This document shows, piece by piece, positions 7,360-9,586 of a stretch of DNA of 9,586 bases (within the stretch, counting starts at the first letter, position 1; each line of letters starts with the position of its first letter). The stretch comes from G039029935 sp039029935 (GTDB taxonomy: Bacteria > Chloroflexota > Anaerolineae > Caldilineales > Caldilineaceae): NCBI GenBank assembly GCA_039029935.1, contig JBCCFC010000449.1:1-9586 (forward strand), given 5' to 3'. The notes beneath the pieces were generated by a model, which was not told the origin of the DNA, did no database searches, and was given only the letters and a program-made list of their open reading frames with translations. The position numbers and the translations under genes are program-made.

Positions 7360-9334
7360 TCCTGTTTTGAGTGATGAACAAACCTATCAGCAGGATGACC
7401 ACCACGCCAATCGTCCCCATCGTGACCTGCTTGCCTATGCGACGGGATGGTGTATCCTCAAACCGTAGCAGCACAAATCCTTCGCCGGCGGGAACAGGAA
7501 CCGTCATGCGTCCCAATGTGCCTTCGCTTTCAGGAATCACAGGCAACTCTTCCACAGGACGTCCATTGGGGCCATCCAACAGATAGGCTTTCCAGCCGGG
7601 GTAGAAGAAATGGTTAAAGGTGATGCTGTGGGTATCATCGACAGTGGCAAAAAAGACCTCTTCCATCACCGTGTTATGCCTCATCGACCCCAGCGTAATG
7701 CCATCGCGCTTATAGTTAGTAGCGTTCGTGTAGTCAACCTTGGTATCTACAGGTTTCACCGCAAGCCCCTCTTTGCCCGCTTTGGTCTGGTTGATGTAAT
7801 ACTCTGCCATTGGGCTCCACGTCGGAATTTCGCTGACCCAGCGTGTGCTGCCCGTCATCTCATCTGCTGATCGCTGAAAACGCATCAGTGCCGCCAAACC
7901 GACTGGACCTTCAGCAGGCTCTTCAATCTCCACATAGAGCATGGGTGCGCTGCTGATGAGGATAAAGGCGACGATGCCCCAGACCACTAGGGGTAAACCC
8001 GCAACAACACGGTTTAGGCTTTTAGGTATCAGTTGAATCGCTGGATGCAGTACCAACCCTGCTAAAATGCTCAAACAGAGGGATGAGATGCTGAACCATC
8101 GCCAAGGGAATTGGGCAAAGCCAAGAATTGTACCGATGAACGGTAGTTTCCACAATGGGCTAAACCATGTGAGGGCAACACCAATTGCCACAAGCCCTAC
8201 TATTAGAAAACAGAGTATTTCCCATGATTGTTTTTTCCCGCTGGGTTGATTTTTCAGACTGCGCCAAAACAGAATTAATCCCCCTGGCACTAAGATGAGT
8301 GGAACCAGGCCAATCTGGAAACTTATGGGATCATAGGGTCCTGCTTGGCTTGCACCCATGCCCCATTCAAGGCGAAAAAGCTGAGACACATAGACAAAGT
8401 GATCTTGAAAGCTATAGCGGCCATCAAACCACTGGTCCTCACGCACATCTCTGCGCTCAATGAAGGCGGGTATCCAGAAGATTGCGCTCAACCCCAATCC
8501 CAGCAGGCCACCCAATGCAGGCATCACCCCGCGTTGAATCCATTGGCGGATGCGTTGTCCAAACGATTGTGCCTCTGTGTACGTGATGAGCAGCATCAAA
8601 ATATAGACTGTCAGCAATGGTGTGAACAACACAATCACCATGTTGCTGGTCAACATCAACCCCGCATAGCTCATTGCCAGTCCCAACATCCAGCTAACCC
8701 GTTTGTGTAGCGTCCCGTCTACCACACTACCACGTGCTGTCCATAAACAGAGTGGGAGCCAGATGAATGACATGCTTTCGGTCAAGTTGCCACGCACATA
8801 GAGATTGAGCAGATGGTAGGGGATATAGACATAGACCAATGCTGATACCAGTGCTGCTTGTCTGCCCGCCCATGTGCGCACAAACAGGTACATCGTAACC
8901 GCACTGCCTATAATGCTAACACCAAAAATTGTCTCAATGGACTGGGTGAATCCAAAGCCCAGAAAGAAGCAGAGGATTTCAGCCAAGAAATGGCTAAAGG
9001 GGGCATAGATATTGAAGAAAGGATATCCATAGCCAAAGGCAAAATCCGGACTCCAGCGCGGCCACCAGATGCCATCCTGCACAGAGCGGTTGAATTCATA
9101 AAGAAAGTAGACATGGTGGCGGGCATCGTTGGCTCCCCAAAAATACCCTCGCTGGACAAAGGGCAAAATGGCAAAGGTGGTGAAGGCCAGTGTCCACCAG
9201 AAAAATTGATCTCGCCAGAGCTGAATGCTTGACCCTATTTGTGGTAAATTGGAGGATTCATTGTGCGGCAACTTATGCATGTAATAACGAAAACCGATCC
9301 TGCTGATAACAAATATAAATGAACCGTTCGCCAT
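7343..9334 (-). CDS. 6-pyruvoyl-tetrahydropterin-synthase-related GT-C-like membrane protein
   Basis: This 663-residue multi-pass membrane protein resembles the Pfam group called PTPS-related (also akin to YfhO-type proteins). Despite the name, such proteins look like GT-C membrane glycosyltransferases and are not pterin enzymes. The first helix is about residues 44-61 and is followed by a loop with GANDARHHVYFLYEF (67-81), where Asp70 and the His pair fit the family's conserved loop. WSPDFAFGYGYPFFNIYAP (94-112) and VYIPYHLLNLYVRGNLTE (169-186) are also typical. Around ten helices extend to residue 463. Residues 465-635 are extracytoplasmic and contain FFYPGWKAYLLDGP (576-589), a motif shared with YfhO-like proteins. 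A final helix (about 638-654) precedes a very short tail. ATG at 9334 gives the longest form; ATG at 9280 (residue 19, MHKLPHN) is an alternative, and neither has a clear ribosome binding site. It is the first gene of the run. The C-terminus may be altered by a frameshift (see 7300-7359). The substrate is unknown. Confidence 0.8.
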   Translation of the reverse strand: MANGSFIFVISRIGFRYYMHKLPHNESSNLPQIGSSIQLWRDQFFWWTLAFTTFAILPFVQRGYFWGANDARHHVYFLYEFNRSVQDGIWWPRWSPDFAFGYGYPFFNIYAPFSHFLAEILCFFLGFGFTQSIETIFGVSIIGSAVTMYLFVRTWAGRQAALVSALVYVYIPYHLLNLYVRGNLTESMSFIWLPLCLWTARGSVVDGTLHKRVSWMLGLAMSYAGLMLTSNMVIVLFTPLLTVYILMLLITYTEAQSFGQRIRQWIQRGVMPALGGLLGLGLSAIFWIPAFIERRDVREDQWFDGRYSFQDHFVYVSQLFRLEWGMGASQAGPYDPISFQIGLVPLILVPGGLILFWRSLKNQPSGKKQSWEILCFLIVGLVAIGVALTWFSPLWKLPFIGTILGFAQFPWRWFSISSLCLSILAGLVLHPAIQLIPKSLNRVVAGLPLVVWGIVAFILISSAPMLYVEIEEPAEGPVGLAALMRFQRSADEMTGSTRWVSEIPTWSPMAEYYINQTKAGKEGLAVKPVDTKVDYTNATNYKRDGITLGSMRHNTVMEEVFFATVDDTHSITFNHFFYPGWKAYLLDGPNGRPVEELPVIPESEGTLGRMTVPVPAGEGFVLLRFEDTPSRRIGKQVTMGTIGVVVILLIGLFITQNRRTFIH

Positions 9335-9357
9335 TGTATCATTAAATTGATGGTTTC

Positions 9358-9586
9358 ATGTATTTCTCGTTCCTCTATTTGCTTACTACCCAGATTGGCC
9401 CGATGAAACTAAACACCGTGTCCCGCCGTTTTCTAAGCAATTTGCATAGTTTTGCAGACGGGTTACTGCAAGAAGCCAGCAACCTACGCATAATAAGGCC
9501 ATTCCACAAAATAAATTACCCGTTGAATAGCGGAGTTAGCAATCTCTATTGCGGGTTGCACACGGGAGAGCCGGCAGTAGGACCCA
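9358..9586 (+). CDS. Doubtful partial open frame divergent from the gene run
   Basis: From ATG at 9358 (or the internal ATG at 9403, MKLNTVSRRF) a plus-strand frame stays open for 76 codons to the window edge, ending in HTGEPAVGP. It would be divergent from the membrane-protein gene at 9334. I do not recognise the product. Two other short frames compete in the same region: a plus-strand frame with YYPDWPDETKHRVPPF that stops at 9447-9449, and a minus-strand frame from the edge that stops at 9484-9486. A weak imperfect hairpin (9518-9530 with 9546-9556) also lies here. Without a start signal or homology this may be non-coding or the remnant of a mobile element. Confidence 0.2.
   Translation, partial: MYFSFLYLLTTQIGPMKLNTVSRRFLSNLHSFADGLLQEASNLRIIRPFHKINYPLNSGVSNLYCGLHTGEPAVGP

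Noticed and set aside
7343..9334. A role in pterin synthesis for the PTPS-related protein
   Set aside because: The protein is a multi-pass membrane protein without the soluble catalytic domain of pterin synthases; the family name is historical.

Overview
The window carries five consecutive gene-sized units, all on the minus strand. Read in the direction of transcription (right to left) they are: a multi-pass membrane protein of the 6-pyruvoyl-tetrahydropterin-synthase-related/GT-C type (7343-9334); a broken copy of a soluble PD-(D/E)XK-like protein (6120-7267); a GT39/ArnT-like membrane glycosyltransferase (4028-6082); an intact copy of the PD-(D/E)XK-like protein (2835-3995); and a DUF2142-like membrane glycosyltransferase (209-2746). 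Gaps between them are about 30-90 bases, so they could be co-transcribed. No convincing promoter or terminator is visible.

The organism is probably a member of the Chloroflexota. This is an inference from the style of the glycosyltransferases: large GT-C membrane domains followed by soluble beta-rich C-terminal domains, in tandem. Base composition is moderate, the standard code appears to be used, and none of the starts has a strong Shine-Dalgarno sequence. No rRNA, tRNA, CRISPR array or recognisable transposase was found.

The three membrane proteins belong to different branches of the GT-C world. They probably take part in surface glycan or glycolipid assembly using lipid-linked sugar donors; donors and acceptors cannot be read from sequence.

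The most unusual feature is the interleaving of these genes with two copies of a cassette of about 1.2 kb that encodes the PD-(D/E)XK-like protein (2820-4044 and 6105-7316). The duplication includes the coding region, an equal-length 32-base leader, the last few codons and stop of the upstream gene, and a short 3' flank. The left copy is intact. The right copy has a stop at codon 8 and a one-base deletion in its middle. Both copies end in four 13-residue (39-base) tandem repeats, and in the right copy these look recently homogenised. The cassette may be a mobile or recombination-prone unit lodged at the 3' ends of glycosyltransferase genes.

The flanks are poor in features. Bases 1-208 lie downstream of the last gene and show no gene. 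Bases 9335-9586 lie upstream of the first gene and hold only a doubtful divergent open frame that runs off the window.
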